Notes: generated by a model from the sequence alone, not told the origin. DNA of 64,000 nucleotides from Rahnella bruchi (GCF_003614975.1 NZ_QZWI01000001.1:806001-870000); one strand, 5' to 3'. Shown: positions 39,195 to 49,324, counted from the first letter of the stretch. A program made the numbers and translations.

Positions 39195-40559
39195 GTGAAC
39201 GATAACCAGATGACCCCGCAGGAAAGCCGGGCTACATGGGGACTAGGGACTGTATTTTCTTTGCGCATGCTTGGCATGTTCATGGTTCTGCCGGTGCTTA
39301 CCACCTATGGCATGAAACTCTCGGGCGCTAGCGAAACACTGATCGGCATCGCCATCGGTATTTACGGACTGTCACAGGCCGTTTTCCAGATCCCCTTTGG
39401 ACTGCTTTCTGACCGCGTTGGCCGCAAACCACTGATCGTCTTTGGTCTGGTCATCTTCTGCATCGGCAGCATTGTGGCTGCTTCAACCGAATCTATCTGG
39501 GGTGTGATCATTGGTCGTGCCCTGCAAGGCTCAGGCGCTATTGCCGCCGCCGTAATGGCTCTGCTTTCTGACCTGACCCGCGAACAAAACCGCACCAAAG
39601 CGATGGCGTTTATTGGCATCAGTTTTGGCATTACCTTTGCAATTGCGATGGTGCTCGGCCCGATCATCACTCACGCCTGGGGCTTACATGCCCTGTTCTG
39701 GGCGATCGCAGTACTGACCATTCTCGGCATCATAATCACCCTTGCCGTGGTGCCCTCCCCTGCTACTCATGTTCTTAATCGTGAATCGAGCATGGTGAAA
39801 GGCAGTTTCGGTAAAGTGCTGAGCAACGCCAAACTGCTGAAACTTAACTTCGGGATTATGTGTCTGCACATATTGCTGATGTCGAGTTTTGTGGTGTTAC
39901 CGCAGGTGATGGAACATGCCGGATTCCCGCCGAGTGAACACTGGCGCGTTTATCTGGTGACCATGCTGACCTCTTTTGTCGCTGTCATTCCGATCATTAT
40001 CTATGCCGAGAAAAAACGCCACATGAAACAGGTGTTCATGGGTTGCGTCGCGGTATTGCTGCTGGCAGAAATCGTGCTGTGGTCGGCAGGACTGCATTTA
40101 TGGGCAGTGATTGCCGGTATCCAGTTATTCTTCCTGGCGTTCAACGTGATGGAAGCGATTCTGCCCTCGCTTATCAGTAAAGAATCGCCTGCGGGCTATA
40201 AAGGCACCGCGATGGGACTTTACTCCACCAGCCAGTTTATCGGTGTGGCGATTGGCGGCAGCTTAGGCGGTTATGTTTACGGACACGTGGGAGCCGGTGC
40301 AGTATTTCTGGTCTGTGCGGCCATTGCCGTGGTTTGGCTGTTGGTCAGCTCTACCATGACCGAACCGCCTTACGTCAGCAGCCTGCGCATTACGTTGTCG
40401 GAGCTGGCAGTGAAAGATTCCGCACTTCAGGCACGTATCCTCGCGCAGCCTGGCGTGGCAGAAGCTGTGGTTGTCCCGGAAGAATTCAGCGCCTACGTGA
40501 AGGTCGATACTAAGCAAACCAACCGTAAAGCCCTCGAACAACTGGTCAGCGCTGCCTGA
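39195..40559 (+). CDS. yajR: MFS transporter YajR
   Basis: YajR is an inner-membrane major facilitator transporter of the drug:H+ antiporter type with unknown substrate. The 454-residue protein has 12 helices, motif A in GLLSDRVGRKPLIV and the antiporter motif in GRALQGSGAIAAAVMALLSD. It also has a C-terminal cytosolic YAM domain (about 390-454, with LAQPGVAEAVVVPEEFSAYV), known from the E. coli crystal structure. GTG at 39195 is used: GAGGT lies six bases before it, the product aligns with E. coli YajR, and the ATG two bases earlier is followed at once by a stop. Confidence 0.94.
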   Translation: MNDNQMTPQESRATWGLGTVFSLRMLGMFMVLPVLTTYGMKLSGASETLIGIAIGIYGLSQAVFQIPFGLLSDRVGRKPLIVFGLVIFCIGSIVAASTESIWGVIIGRALQGSGAIAAAVMALLSDLTREQNRTKAMAFIGISFGITFAIAMVLGPIITHAWGLHALFWAIAVLTILGIIITLAVVPSPATHVLNRESSMVKGSFGKVLSNAKLLKLNFGIMCLHILLMSSFVVLPQVMEHAGFPPSEHWRVYLVTMLTSFVAVIPIIIYAEKKRHMKQVFMGCVAVLLLAEIVLWSAGLHLWAVIAGIQLFFLAFNVMEAILPSLISKESPAGYKGTAMGLYSTSQFIGVAIGGSLGGYVYGHVGAGAVFLVCAAIAVVWLLVSSTMTEPPYVSSLRITLSELAVKDSALQARILAQPGVAEAVVVPEEFSAYVKVDTKQTNRKALEQLVSAA

Positions 40560-40585
40560 CGCTCTTCTGAGCTCTCCTGAAAAAC

Positions 40586-40622
40586 ACGCTGTGCCTGCAA
40601 AGTGGCACAGCGTTTCATTTTT
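40586..40622 (+). terminator. Rho-independent terminator of yajR
   Basis: ACGCTGTGCC pairs with GGCACAGCGT around an eight-base loop and is followed by TTCATTTTT, 26 bases after the yajR stop. Confidence 0.82.
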
Positions 40623-40659
40623 ATTCCCGCTGCGTGACCCCCCTCACTTAAAAAACCCC

Positions 40660-40672
40660 AATAATCATTATC
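40660..40672 (+). promoter_or_regulatory. Fur-box-like sequence upstream of the oxidoreductase gene
   Basis: AATAATCATTATC differs at one outer base (and the variable centre) from the 6-1-6 Fur core GATAATGATTATC. It is 65 bases upstream of the start of the Gfo/Idh gene. The three-hexamer extension of the full 19-base Fur box is not preserved on its left side. Confidence 0.35.
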
Positions 40673-40736
40673 CTCAAGAATTCCTTAACAAAAATTTTTG
40701 TCAGTGATGACGGCTTTCGGGCCTTTTGAGGATCTC

Positions 40737-42035
40737 ATGAAAACATATGCTCTCGTGGGCACCGGCGGTCGCTCGGGTTTATACATTGAAGCGATCACCG
40801 GCAAGTACCGCCACAACGCTAAATTTGTGGCCTTCTGTGACACAAACCAGACGCGAATGGATTACGCAAACCGCCAGTTAGAGCAGAGCGGCATACGCCG
40901 GGTACCGACCTGGAAAGCCGCTGATTTCAATACGATGCTCGATGAAACTAAGCCGGATATCGTGATTGTCACCAGCATGGACCGCACGCACGACGATTAC
41001 ATCGTCCGCGCCCTGCACGCCGGTTGTGACGTCATTACTGAAAAGCCGATGACCATCGATGAACAGCGCGCGCTGCGTATTCTGGATGCCGTGGACGCCA
41101 CGGGTTATCAGGTTCGCGTGGCTTTCAACTATCGCTATGCGCCACATCACAGCAAACTGCGTGAACTGCTGATGCAGGAAACCATCGGCGAAGTGCTGTC
41201 TGTGCATTTTGAATGGTTGCTCAATACCGAACATGGCGCAGATTATTTCCGTCGCTGGCACCGCGAAAAACGCAATTCCGGCGGTTTGCTGGTGCACAAA
41301 TCCACCCACCATTTCGACCTGATGAACTTCTGGCTAAACAGTACGCCCGAGAAAGTGTATGCCCAGGGCGACCTGCGTTTTTACGGCAGAGAGAATGCAG
41401 AGAAGCGCGGCGTGACCGGATCCTATCCGCGTGCACATGGCTATCCGCAGGCAACTAAGGATCCTTTTGCATTGCACATGGAGGACAGCGCCCAGCTCAA
41501 AGCGCTGTATCTGGATGCTGAGCATGAAGATAACTATTTCCGTGACCAGAGTGTATTCAGCGACGGCATCAACATTGAAGATACGCTGTCGGTGCTGGTG
41601 AAATACCAGAATAAGGTTCAGCTGACCTATTCGCTGAATGCGTATCTGCCATGGGAAGGTCTAAATGTGGTGTTCAACGGTACCAAAGGCCGCATTGAGA
41701 TGAAAATAGTCGAGATGTCTTACGTGAATGCCGGTGGCAAACGTGAAAACGAAGGCAGTATTGAGAAGGCAGAAATCACGGTTTACCCGTTATTTGCAGA
41801 ACCCTGGAAAGCAGAATTCCAGCTGGGAGAAGGCGGTCACGGCGGTGGCGATAATGCCATGCTGGAAGACTTATTCGGCGAGCGTAAAGACGATCCGTTA
41901 AAACGTGCCGCCGATCACCGCGCCGGAGCGATGTCGATCCTCACCGGGATTGCCGGAAATCTCTCGATGCAGTACGACAAACCGGTTTACTTTAAAGACT
42001 TTGAACTGGTGAAAAGACTGCGCCAGCCGAAGTAA
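40737..42035 (+). CDS. Gfo/Idh/MocA family NAD(P)-dependent oxidoreductase
   Basis: This 432-residue protein has an N-terminal Rossmann fold (TYALVGTGGRSGLYIEAITG, then DTNQTRMDYA) and the family's EKP motif in CDVITEKPMTIDEQRAL near residues 102-118. A C-terminal alpha/beta domain follows, which supplies the substrate pocket (KSTHHFDLMNFWLN). Such enzymes oxidise or reduce sugars, inositols or related ligands using NAD(P). The exact substrate cannot be told. The ATG at 40737 has GAGGATC before it; a longer reading from 40698 is not supported. It is a single gene inserted between yajR and yajQ, which are neighbours in E. coli. Confidence 0.85.
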   Translation: MKTYALVGTGGRSGLYIEAITGKYRHNAKFVAFCDTNQTRMDYANRQLEQSGIRRVPTWKAADFNTMLDETKPDIVIVTSMDRTHDDYIVRALHAGCDVITEKPMTIDEQRALRILDAVDATGYQVRVAFNYRYAPHHSKLRELLMQETIGEVLSVHFEWLLNTEHGADYFRRWHREKRNSGGLLVHKSTHHFDLMNFWLNSTPEKVYAQGDLRFYGRENAEKRGVTGSYPRAHGYPQATKDPFALHMEDSAQLKALYLDAEHEDNYFRDQSVFSDGINIEDTLSVLVKYQNKVQLTYSLNAYLPWEGLNVVFNGTKGRIEMKIVEMSYVNAGGKRENEGSIEKAEITVYPLFAEPWKAEFQLGEGGHGGGDNAMLEDLFGERKDDPLKRAADHRAGAMSILTGIAGNLSMQYDKPVYFKDFELVKRLRQPK

Positions 42036-42040
42036 CTGCC

Positions 42041-42072
42041 ATAAAAAAGGGACGCAATGCGTCCCAATCTTA
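42041..42072 (-). terminator. Terminator between the oxidoreductase gene and yajQ
   Basis: GGGACGC and GCGTCCC (42049-42065) form a hairpin. The minus strand reads it into TTTTTT, the better direction, so it probably ends yajQ transcripts beyond the ERIC element. Plus-strand termination of the oxidoreductase gene is possible but lacks T residues. Confidence 0.65.
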
Positions 42073-42077
42073 ATGGC

Positions 42078-42204
42078 AAAGAGCCAAGTAATTTGAGCTG
42101 CAGGAAGGCGGCAAATGAAGGAACCCGATGAGCTTACTGGAGTAAGTGATTCGGGTTACTGAATGCAGCCAACGCATTTGCAGTTCAAAGAACGACGGCT
42201 ATTA
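42078..42204. repeat. ERIC-type intergenic repeat
   Basis: This 127-base element aligns end to end with the enterobacterial repetitive intergenic consensus. It shows the GCAGGAAGGCGGCAA block (42109 region), the central palindrome GATGAGCTTACT/AGTAAGTGATTC, GCAGCCAACGCAT and the terminal GACGGCTATTA. Its right end reaches the last base of the yajQ stop codon, so the insertion abuts or replaces the gene's natural end. ERIC elements are non-coding and form a long hairpin in RNA. It is the only copy I found in this window. Confidence 0.8.
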
Positions 42205-42693
42205 ATCTCTGAAGTTTTTGAACTGGAAGGGCTGGCCCAGATCACCTTTTTTAACCAGTGCCATCACGGCTTGCAAATCATCACGCGCTTTGCCGGTGAC
42301 GCGAACTTCATCGCCCTGCACCTGCGCCTGCACTTTGATTTTACTGTCTTTGATCAGCTTGACGATTTTCTTCGCCAGCGCGGATTCAATACCAGAATGC
42401 AGTTTGGCGTCCACGCTGTAGGTTTTACCGCTGTGCTCCATCTGCTCAGGAATTTCCAGCGCTCCGCCTTCAATACCACGTTTGGCTAGCTTCTCACGCA
42501 GAATATCGACCAGCTGATTGACCTGAAAGTCAGATTCACTGGCCACTTTGATACTCTCGTTTTTCTCGTTGAGATCGAAGCTGGCCGGAATGTTACGGAA
42601 ATCCCAGCGGGTTTGCAGTTCACGGCTGGCATTTTCCACGGCATTGCGCACTTCCTGCATGTCGATTTCGGAAACAATGTCAAAAGACGGCAT
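42202..42693 (-). CDS. yajQ: Nucleotide-binding protein YajQ
   Basis: YajQ (UPF0234) is a 163-residue protein of two RNP-like folds that binds nucleotides. Homologues in Xanthomonas bind cyclic di-GMP, but the role in enterobacteria is unsettled. The sequence [20 protein letters not shown] and the C-terminal [20 protein letters not shown] match the family, and the tail [11 protein letters not shown] is complete. The ATG at 42693 equals the E. coli start; the longer reading from 42840 is not conserved. Its stop codon coincides with the end of an ERIC element. It is divergent from panE. Confidence 0.94.
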   Translation of the reverse strand: MPSFDIVSEIDMQEVRNAVENASRELQTRWDFRNIPASFDLNEKNESIKVASESDFQVNQLVDILREKLAKRGIEGGALEIPEQMEHSGKTYSVDAKLHSGIESALAKKIVKLIKDSKIKVQAQVQGDEVRVTGKARDDLQAVMALVKKGDLGQPFQFKNFRD

Positions 42694-42933
42694 AATCGCT
42701 TCTCCCTGTAGTTTTTGTATTGCACGTAATATGGCGTGCATAATACCGCCTTCAACCGTCGATGCCAAACAACAGCAAAGCACCGAACATAAAATGCTCC
42801 GATGGTCAAAAAGTGCAGGTGGAAATGTGATGTACAGCACGAATGTCTATACTAATAAGATAACCGGACAGCAGAATATTCTTTCTACAGCCGATTTAGC
42901 GGGCGTAATTTGCCCCACATCCCGGGAGGCATA

Positions 42934-43845
42934 ATGAAAATAACAGTATTGGGTTGCGGTGCACTGGGACAACTTTGGCTTTCAACCCTTTATCAGCAAG
43001 GTCACGACGTTCAGGGATGGATCCGTATCCCTCAGCCTTTTTGCGCCGTTAACGTCATCTCCCCAGAAGGCATTGCTTTTAACCGCAACATGACGACTAA
43101 CGATCCGGAACATCTCGCGCAGAGTGAATTACTGCTGGTCACGCTGAAAGCATGGCAGGTTTCCGGCGCGGTCAGCACATTGATGCCGATGCTTAATGAT
43201 AATTGCGCAATTTTACTGCTGCATAACGGCATGGGTACCGTCGATGAATTACCGGCTAACCGGCTGGCAATTTTACAGGGCGCAACGACCCATGCGGCGC
43301 GTCATGAAGGTAATTCGATTGTCCATGTGGCGACGGGAGCGACACACATCGGGCCGGTGACGCCGCGCGGAGCGGCGCTCAGTTCGCTGGCGGATACGCT
43401 GCATAATGCCTTACCGGATGTCGCCTGGCATGACAACATTAAGCCATCGCTGTGGAATAAACTGGCGGTGAACTGCGTCATCAATCCGCTGACGGCGCTG
43501 TATAATTGTACCAATGGTGACCTGCTGGCGTATGCCGACCAGATCGAGCAAATCAGTCAGGAAGTCGCGCAGGTCATGGCCATTGAGGGCGTCGAAATTC
43601 ACAGAGATTCGCTGCTCAGCTTCGTCTATCAGGTGATTGAATCGACTTCCGCCAACCATTCGTCGATGTTGCAGGATATCCGCAACCAGCGTCATACCGA
43701 AATTGATTACATTACCGGCTATCTTCTGCGTCGCGGGCGCAAATTCGGTCTGACACTGCCGATCAATACCCGCTTATTTGAACAGATTAAGAGAAAGGAA
43801 AACGATTATGAGCGCGTCAGTTCTGGTCTGCCTGGCACCTGGTAG
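42934..43845 (+). CDS. panE: 2-dehydropantoate 2-reductase
   Basis: PanE (ApbA) reduces ketopantoate to pantoate with NADPH in pantothenate and CoA synthesis. The 303-residue protein begins with the nucleotide-binding motif [18 protein letters not shown] (GxGxxG at residues 7-12) and has the catalytic lysine in [20 protein letters not shown] near residue 176. The ATG at 42934 follows GGGAGGCATA. The yajL start lies inside its 3' end, a 38-base overlap in a different frame, so the two are co-transcribed and probably coupled. Confidence 0.95.
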   Translation: MKITVLGCGALGQLWLSTLYQQGHDVQGWIRIPQPFCAVNVISPEGIAFNRNMTTNDPEHLAQSELLLVTLKAWQVSGAVSTLMPMLNDNCAILLLHNGMGTVDELPANRLAILQGATTHAARHEGNSIVHVATGATHIGPVTPRGAALSSLADTLHNALPDVAWHDNIKPSLWNKLAVNCVINPLTALYNCTNGDLLAYADQIEQISQEVAQVMAIEGVEIHRDSLLSFVYQVIESTSANHSSMLQDIRNQRHTEIDYITGYLLRRGRKFGLTLPINTRLFEQIKRKENDYERVSSGLPGTW

Positions 43846-44416
43846 CGAAGAAATAGAAGCCGTTACCGCGATTGATTTGCTGGTGCGGGCAGGCATTAAC
43901 GTCACCACTGCCAGCGTCGCGGGGGATGGCAATCTGGAAATCCGCTGCTCGCGCGGCGTGCGTATTCTGGCGGATGTTGCACTGGTGGATGTCGCAGATG
44001 ATGACCATGACGTGATTGTGTTGCCCGGCGGCCTTGGCGGCGCGACCTGTTTCAGCGAAAGTCCGCTGCTGGTGGAAAAAGTCCGTCAGATGCATGTCAG
44101 CGGCAAAATTGTTGCTGCTATCTGTGCTGCGCCCGCACTGGTGCTGGAATACCATGACCTATTCCCGGTCGGCAATATGACCGGTTTCCCTGGCCTGAGG
44201 GATAAAATCGATCCAAATAAATGGTCAGATCGCCGGGTAATTTTCGATCCTCGCGTGAATCTGCTCACCAGCCAGGGGCCGGGAACGTCCATGGAGTTCG
44301 CCCTGAAGATTATCGATCTGCTGCTGGGAAAAACCAAAGCCGCAGAGATTGCCGCGCAGCTGGTGCTTGCACCGGGAATTTATAACTACACCGATGAAGG
44401 CGCACGGGAATCCTGA
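43808..44416 (+). CDS. yajL: DJ-1/PfpI family protein deglycase/chaperone YajL
   Basis: YajL is a DJ-1-family protein reported to protect against oxidative stress and carbonyl damage. The 202-residue protein has the reactive cysteine C106 in [15 protein letters not shown] and the partner glutamate at residue 15. The ATG at 43808 is chosen because [20 protein letters not shown] is the family start; an earlier reading from 43778 adds residues from within panE. The start overlaps the 3' end of panE. Gene order panE-yajL and the convergent thiI match E. coli. It is six residues longer than the E. coli protein. Confidence 0.94.
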   Translation: MSASVLVCLAPGSEEIEAVTAIDLLVRAGINVTTASVAGDGNLEIRCSRGVRILADVALVDVADDDHDVIVLPGGLGGATCFSESPLLVEKVRQMHVSGKIVAAICAAPALVLEYHDLFPVGNMTGFPGLRDKIDPNKWSDRRVIFDPRVNLLTSQGPGTSMEFALKIIDLLLGKTKAAEIAAQLVLAPGIYNYTDEGARES

Positions 44417-44444
44417 GCCACAAGATACTCAGAATAATTCGATC

Positions 44445-44474
44445 AAAAAAAGGGGCTCAGCATTGCTGAACCCC
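44445..44474 (-). terminator. Terminator of thiI, possibly bidirectional
   Basis: GGGGCTCAGCA and TGCTGAACCCC pair with one mismatch; the minus strand continues into TTTTTTT. It lies between the convergent yajL and thiI genes. Confidence 0.8.
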
Positions 44475-44499
44475 ATTATTTTGGCTGACGCTAAAAAAA

Positions 44500-45948
44500 C
44501 TATGGGCGATAAACTTTTACGTTATCAAAGCCCTGTTCTTTCAGATAAAGCGCCTGCAAACGGCTCATGACACCTCGGTCGCAATACAGCAGATAGGTTT
44601 TGCTCTGGTCAAGTGAGCCAAACTGAGTCGCCAGCTTGTAGAAAGCTAACGGCTTCACTTCAACGTTTTCCAATGCCAGCGGCTGCGCTTCCACTTCGTC
44701 AGGCGCACGCACATCCAGCACGATATCAGTTGAAGTAAACTCCGCCACGGTTTCGACTTCCGGTACCACTTCTGCGGCCTGCGTGGCGATTTCGCGAATA
44801 TCAACATTACGCGCTTCGCTGACCACTTTGTCCAGAATGTCGAAATCGAACATCGCTTCTTCGGCTTCGATCTTGGCTTTCACCGCTTTCACTGTCGGAC
44901 TTTTCGAAATCACGCCGCAATATTCCGGCATGGTTTTCGCAAAATCTTCGGTACCGATTTCACGTGCAATCTTGATGATGTGCTCTTTATCGTGAGAAAT
45001 CAGCGGACGCAGGATCAGCGTGTCGGAAACGTTGTCGATCAGACGCAGGTTAGTCAGCGTCTGGCTGGAAACCTGCCCCAGCGCTTCGCCGGTGACCAGC
45101 GCCTGCACGCCGTAACGCTCAGCAATGGAAGAGGCCGCACGTACCATCATGCGTTTGAGCACCACGCCCATCTGACCATCTTCGATTTTTTCAAGTATTT
45201 CACCGACAACCGGCTCGAAATCTACCGCAATGAAGCGCACACGGTGCGAGCTGCCAAAACGGTTCCACAGATAATGCGCCACCTGTTTCACGCCGATTTC
45301 GTGCGCTGCACCGCCAAGATTAAAGAAGCAGTAATGCACACGACAACCGCGACGCATCAGCATATAACTGGATACGCCGGAATCGAAACCGCCGGAAATC
45401 AGCGAAAGCACATCTTCCTGCGTGCCAATCGGATAACCACCCTGACCCTCCAGGCGGCTTTTCACCAGCACCAGCTTATCGTCGTTGATTTCCAGTTTCA
45501 CCGTAACCTGCGGATCCTTCAGGCTGACCTTCGCCGATTCAATGTGCTGATTCAGACCGCCGCCGACGTAACGTTCCACTTCAGTAGAGGTGAAGTCATG
45601 TGTGCCACGACGTTTAACACGCACGCAGAAGGTTTTGCCTTCCACTTCAGAACGATAAGCTTCAAGGGTTTGCTCGAAAATGCTGTGAACGTCGGTGTAA
45701 GGACGGTCTTCGACTTCTTCAACATAACGGATACCCGGAATGCGGCAGAGCAATTCCTGGATCAGGTCGTGTTTACTTTCGTCTTTGCTGCGAACTTCGA
45801 TATGATCCCAGTGACGGACTACCGCCAGCGTCTCATCATGCGGCCGCACAACGTTGCGGATGCTGCTTGAGAGGATCTTAATGAAGCGCAAACGCACAGA
45901 TTGGCTCTTGATGGTGATTTCAGGGAACAATTTAATGATAAACTTCAT
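44500..45948 (-). CDS. thiI: tRNA 4-thiouridine synthase/thiamine sulfurtransferase ThiI
   Basis: ThiI transfers sulfur from IscS to uridine 8 of tRNA, giving 4-thiouridine, and to ThiS for the thiazole ring of thiamine. The 482-residue protein has an N-terminal THUMP domain (about 60-165), a PP-loop pyrophosphatase core with [10 protein letters not shown] near 186-195, and a C-terminal rhodanese domain with the active cysteine C456 ([11 protein letters not shown]). This full-length form with rhodanese is typical of gammaproteobacteria. It is divergent from xseB; the gap holds a large inverted repeat. Confidence 0.96.
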   Translation of the reverse strand: MKFIIKLFPEITIKSQSVRLRFIKILSSSIRNVVRPHDETLAVVRHWDHIEVRSKDESKHDLIQELLCRIPGIRYVEEVEDRPYTDVHSIFEQTLEAYRSEVEGKTFCVRVKRRGTHDFTSTEVERYVGGGLNQHIESAKVSLKDPQVTVKLEINDDKLVLVKSRLEGQGGYPIGTQEDVLSLISGGFDSGVSSYMLMRRGCRVHYCFFNLGGAAHEIGVKQVAHYLWNRFGSSHRVRFIAVDFEPVVGEILEKIEDGQMGVVLKRMMVRAASSIAERYGVQALVTGEALGQVSSQTLTNLRLIDNVSDTLILRPLISHDKEHIIKIAREIGTEDFAKTMPEYCGVISKSPTVKAVKAKIEAEEAMFDFDILDKVVSEARNVDIREIATQAAEVVPEVETVAEFTSTDIVLDVRAPDEVEAQPLALENVEVKPLAFYKLATQFGSLDQSKTYLLYCDRGVMSRLQALYLKEQGFDNVKVYRP

Positions 45949-46012
45949 GGCAGTCTTTTGTTAGCGGGTGAAAAATCGGGGTAGTAAGTCGCTGAATAAG
46001 GATCTAGGATCC

Positions 46013-46066
46013 TATTATTGCTAAGCCAGATGTTCGATATGTGTCACATTAGGCTTAGCAATAATA
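46013..46066. repeat. Perfect 15-base inverted repeat in the thiI-xseB gap
   Basis: TATTATTGCTAAGCC at 46013-46027 and GGCTTAGCAATAATA at 46052-46066 are exact complements with 24 bases between. The spacer includes a smaller palindrome, ATGTGTCACAT. It is 65 bases from thiI and 159 bases from xseB and has no T-tract after it on either side. It could be an operator with paired sites, a cruciform, or the remains of a small mobile repeat. Confidence 0.75.
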
Positions 46067-46224
46067 TCTGCGGCGCAGAGTATATCACTTAAAATGGGTA
46101 CTCTGTGCACAAAACCCTGCAGCTGATGTCATGCTGAACAGGAATGTCTCTTGAGGCCGAGCGCTGACTCTGCCGCCTCAGTACTTCGATCATCCATTCT
46201 GATCAACGATATTAAAAGAGAATT

Positions 46225-46467
46225 ATGCCAAAAAAATCTGCACCACCTGCCAATTTTGAAACGGCTCTGGCCGAACTGGAACAGATCGTTTCCCGCCTCG
46301 AATCAGGCGAGTTGCCTCTGGAAGATGCACTCAATGAATTTGAGCAAGGCGTTCAGCTGGCACGTCAGGGGCAGCAAAAGCTGCAACAGGCAGAACAACG
46401 TGTTCAGATCCTGCTCGACAGCGACAATGATGCTCCGCTGACCCCGTTCACCCCAGAAGCCGAGTAA
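46225..46467 (+). CDS. xseB: Exodeoxyribonuclease VII small subunit
   Basis: XseB is the small regulatory subunit of exonuclease VII, which degrades single-stranded DNA with XseA. The 80-residue protein equals the E. coli length and is made of two helices with the family sequence [20 protein letters not shown] followed by [20 protein letters not shown]. It is first in the xseB-ispA-dxs operon; ispA follows by six bases. xseA is not in this window, as expected since it is far away in E. coli. Confidence 0.96.
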   Translation: MPKKSAPPANFETALAELEQIVSRLESGELPLEDALNEFEQGVQLARQGQQKLQQAEQRVQILLDSDNDAPLTPFTPEAE

Positions 46468-46473
46468 CAGGTC

Positions 46474-47403
46474 ATGTCTGAAGCGATTTCCCTTTCCAGT
46501 GCTGACGGATTTACGCATGAGCTGCGCGCGAAGCAAAAGCGCGTCGATGAAGTCTTAACGGCGTATGTCAACGCGCAGCCGCTGGCCGATTTACCGCTGG
46601 TTGAAGCGATGCGCTACGGCGCGCTGCTCGGCGGTAAACGCCTGCGTCCGTATCTGGTCTACGCCAGCGGCCAGTTGTTCAGCCTGGATTTGAAGAATCT
46701 TGATGCCCCTGCGGCGGCCGTGGAATGTATCCACGCGTATTCTCTGATCCATGATGATTTACCGGCGATGGACGACGACGATTTACGCCGTGGTCAGCCG
46801 ACCTGCCACATAAAATTTGGCGAAGCCAATGCGATTCTGGCGGGCGACGCGTTACAGACGCTGGCGTTCTCAATTCTGGCTGACAGTGAAATGCCGGACG
46901 TCGCAGTAAAAGATCGTCTGGCGATGATTTCCGAACTGGCCGGCGCCAGCGGCGCCAGCGGCATGTGCGGCGGTCAGGCTCTGGATTTAGCGGCGGAAGG
47001 CCAGCAGGTCAGCCTGGAAGCACTGGAAAAAATTCACCGCCATAAAACCGGCGCGCTGATCCGCGCCGCCGTGCGCATGGGCGCCCTGGCTGCCGGCGAA
47101 ACCGGACGTGCCGTTTTGCCTATACTGGATAACTACGCGCAGGCCATTGGCTTAGCGTTTCAGGTCCAGGACGATATTCTGGATGTGATTGGCGACACCG
47201 CCACGCTCGGCAAACGTCAGGGCGCTGACCAGCAGCTCGGAAAAAGTACCTACCCTGCCCTGCTGGGGTTGGACGGTGCAAAGGCCAAGGCCATGGATCT
47301 GTATCAGGAAGCCGTCTCCGCACTGGATCAGCTGGCTGCACTTTCTTACAACACAGCGCCACTTCTCGCGTTAGCCAGCTTTATCATTGAACGCGATAAT
47401 TAA
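46474..47403 (+). CDS. ispA: Farnesyl diphosphate synthase
   Basis: IspA condenses DMAPP and two IPP units to farnesyl diphosphate, the precursor of ubiquinone side chains, undecaprenyl phosphate and heme o (made by CyoE in this window). The 309-residue protein has the first aspartate-rich motif DDLPAMDDDD near residues 93-102 and the second, DDILD, near 234-238. It is about ten residues longer at the N-terminus than E. coli IspA (299), with no better internal ATG. The operon places it between xseB and dxs, and dxs starts 18 bases on. Confidence 0.96.
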   Translation: MSEAISLSSADGFTHELRAKQKRVDEVLTAYVNAQPLADLPLVEAMRYGALLGGKRLRPYLVYASGQLFSLDLKNLDAPAAAVECIHAYSLIHDDLPAMDDDDLRRGQPTCHIKFGEANAILAGDALQTLAFSILADSEMPDVAVKDRLAMISELAGASGASGMCGGQALDLAAEGQQVSLEALEKIHRHKTGALIRAAVRMGALAAGETGRAVLPILDNYAQAIGLAFQVQDDILDVIGDTATLGKRQGADQQLGKSTYPALLGLDGAKAKAMDLYQEAVSALDQLAALSYNTAPLLALASFIIERDN

Positions 47404-47421
47404 ACTTACTATGAGCAACTG

Positions 47422-49284
47422 ATGAGTCTTGAATTAGCCAAATACCCGACACTGGCGCTGGCGGAGAATCCTGAAGATCTCCGCTCACTCCCTAAAGAGA
47501 GTCTGCCTAAGCTCTGCGATGAGCTGCGTCAATATTTATTGGCCAGCGTCAGCCAGTCCAGCGGACACTTTGCGTCCGGTCTGGGGACGGTGGAACTGAC
47601 CGTTGCGATGCATTATGTCTACAATACGCCATTCGACCACGTTGTCTGGGATGTCGGCCATCAGGCCTATCCGCATAAAATTCTGACCGGCCGCCGTGAT
47701 CGTATCTCGACCATCCGCCAGAAAGGCGGTTTGCACCCGTTCCCATGGCGCGGCGAAAGCGAATACGACACGTTGTCCGTGGGTCACTCATCGACATCCA
47801 TCAGCGCAGGTCTGGGTATGGCCGTTGCCGCTGAACGTGAAGGCAAGGGCCGCCGCACCGTCTGTGTGATTGGCGATGGCGCGATCACTGCCGGTATGGC
47901 GTTTGAAGCGATGAACCATGCGGGCGATATCAAACCCGACATGCTGGTTATCCTCAACGACAACGAAATGTCGATTTCTGAAAACGTCGGGGCGCTGAAT
48001 AATCATCTGGCACAGCTGTTGTCCGGCAAACTGTATTCTCGTCTGCGTGAAGGCGGCAAGAAAGTTCTGTCCGGTCTGCCACCGATTAAAGAACTGGTGC
48101 GACGTACCGAAGAACACCTGAAAGGCATGATGGTGCCGGGCACGCTGTTTGAAGAACTGGGCTTTAACTATATTGGGCCGGTAGACGGTCACGACGTGGT
48201 GGCACTGACGCAAACGCTGAAAAACATGCGTGGCCTGAAAGGCCCGCAATTGCTGCACATCATGACCAAAAAAGGCAAAGGCTACGAGCCGGCCGAAAAA
48301 GATCCGATTAGCTTCCATGCAGTTCCGAAGTTCGATCCGGCTTCCGGCACGCTGCCGAAAAGCAAAGAAGGCCTTCCGACCTATTCGAAGATCTTCGGTG
48401 ACTGGTTGTGCGAAACCGCGGCTAAAGACAGCAAGCTGATGGCTGTTACGCCCGCAATGCGTGAAGGTTCGGGTATGGTGCGTTTCTCCCGCGAATATCC
48501 GCAGCAGTATTTCGATGTGGCGATTGCCGAACAACACGCGGTGACGTTTGCCGCGGGCCTCGCAATTGGCGGATACAAGCCGATCGTCGCGATCTACTCG
48601 ACGTTCCTGCAACGCGCTTACGATCAGGTGATCCACGACGTGGCGATCCAGAATCTGCCGGTGTTGTTTGCCATCGACCGCGGCGGTATTGTCGGCGCTG
48701 ACGGACAAACCCATCAGGGTGCATTCGATCTTTCTTTCCTGCGCTGCATTCCGAACATGACCATCATGACGCCAAGCGACGAAAACGAATGTCGCCAGAT
48801 GCTGCATACCGGATATCACCATAATAGCGGCCCGGTCGCTGTGCGTTATCCGCGCGGTAGCGGAACGGGTGCAGCCTGTGAACCTCTGGCATCACTGCCA
48901 ATCGGTAAAGCCGTTGTGCGTCGCGAAGGCGAGAAAGTCGCCATCCTTAACTTCGGGACATTGCTGCCGGAAGCCCTGGCCGCGGCAGAGAAACGCAACG
49001 CCACCGTCGTGGATATGCGCTTTGTAAAACCGCTGGATGAAGCATTGATCCAGGAACTGGCTGCCAGCCATGAAGTACTGGTCACCCTGGAAGAAAACGC
49101 CATTATGGGCGGTGCGGGCAGTGGCGTGAATGAACTGCTGATGTCCAAACGTATTCTGGTACCGGTACTGAATATCGGTCTGGCGGACAATTTTATTCCA
49201 CAAGGCACCCAGGACGAAATCCGTCACGATATCGGGCTGGATGCCGAAGGCATCGACCGTCAGATAATTGACTGGCTGGCCTGA
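47422..49284 (+). CDS. dxs: 1-deoxy-D-xylulose-5-phosphate synthase
   Basis: Dxs makes DXP from pyruvate and glyceraldehyde 3-phosphate using thiamine diphosphate. This is the first step of the non-mevalonate isoprenoid pathway and also supplies thiamine and pyridoxal. The 620-residue protein equals E. coli length and shows the thiamine diphosphate motif [18 protein letters not shown] near 153-170, the transketolase pyrimidine-binding region with [12 protein letters not shown] and the [19 protein letters not shown] segment. It is the last gene of its operon and is followed by a terminator. Confidence 0.97.
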   Translation: MSLELAKYPTLALAENPEDLRSLPKESLPKLCDELRQYLLASVSQSSGHFASGLGTVELTVAMHYVYNTPFDHVVWDVGHQAYPHKILTGRRDRISTIRQKGGLHPFPWRGESEYDTLSVGHSSTSISAGLGMAVAAEREGKGRRTVCVIGDGAITAGMAFEAMNHAGDIKPDMLVILNDNEMSISENVGALNNHLAQLLSGKLYSRLREGGKKVLSGLPPIKELVRRTEEHLKGMMVPGTLFEELGFNYIGPVDGHDVVALTQTLKNMRGLKGPQLLHIMTKKGKGYEPAEKDPISFHAVPKFDPASGTLPKSKEGLPTYSKIFGDWLCETAAKDSKLMAVTPAMREGSGMVRFSREYPQQYFDVAIAEQHAVTFAAGLAIGGYKPIVAIYSTFLQRAYDQVIHDVAIQNLPVLFAIDRGGIVGADGQTHQGAFDLSFLRCIPNMTIMTPSDENECRQMLHTGYHHNSGPVAVRYPRGSGTGAACEPLASLPIGKAVVRREGEKVAILNFGTLLPEALAAAEKRNATVVDMRFVKPLDEALIQELAASHEVLVTLEENAIMGGAGSGVNELLMSKRILVPVLNIGLADNFIPQGTQDEIRHDIGLDAEGIDRQIIDWLA

Positions 49285-49291
49285 TTTCCCT

Positions 49292-49324
49292 CCCCTCTTT
49301 CCGTCTGAAAGAGGGGGGTTTCCT
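49292..49324 (+). terminator. Terminator of the xseB-ispA-dxs operon
   Basis: CCCCTCTTTC pairs with GAAAGAGGGG around a short loop, followed by GGTTTCCTTCC. The T-tract is interrupted, so strength is uncertain. It begins eight bases past the dxs stop. Confidence 0.65.

Noticed and set aside
47788-48822. 344-codon minus-strand frame opposite dxs
   Set aside because: It is an antisense shadow of dxs, rich in Arg, His and Gln, with no initiation signals.
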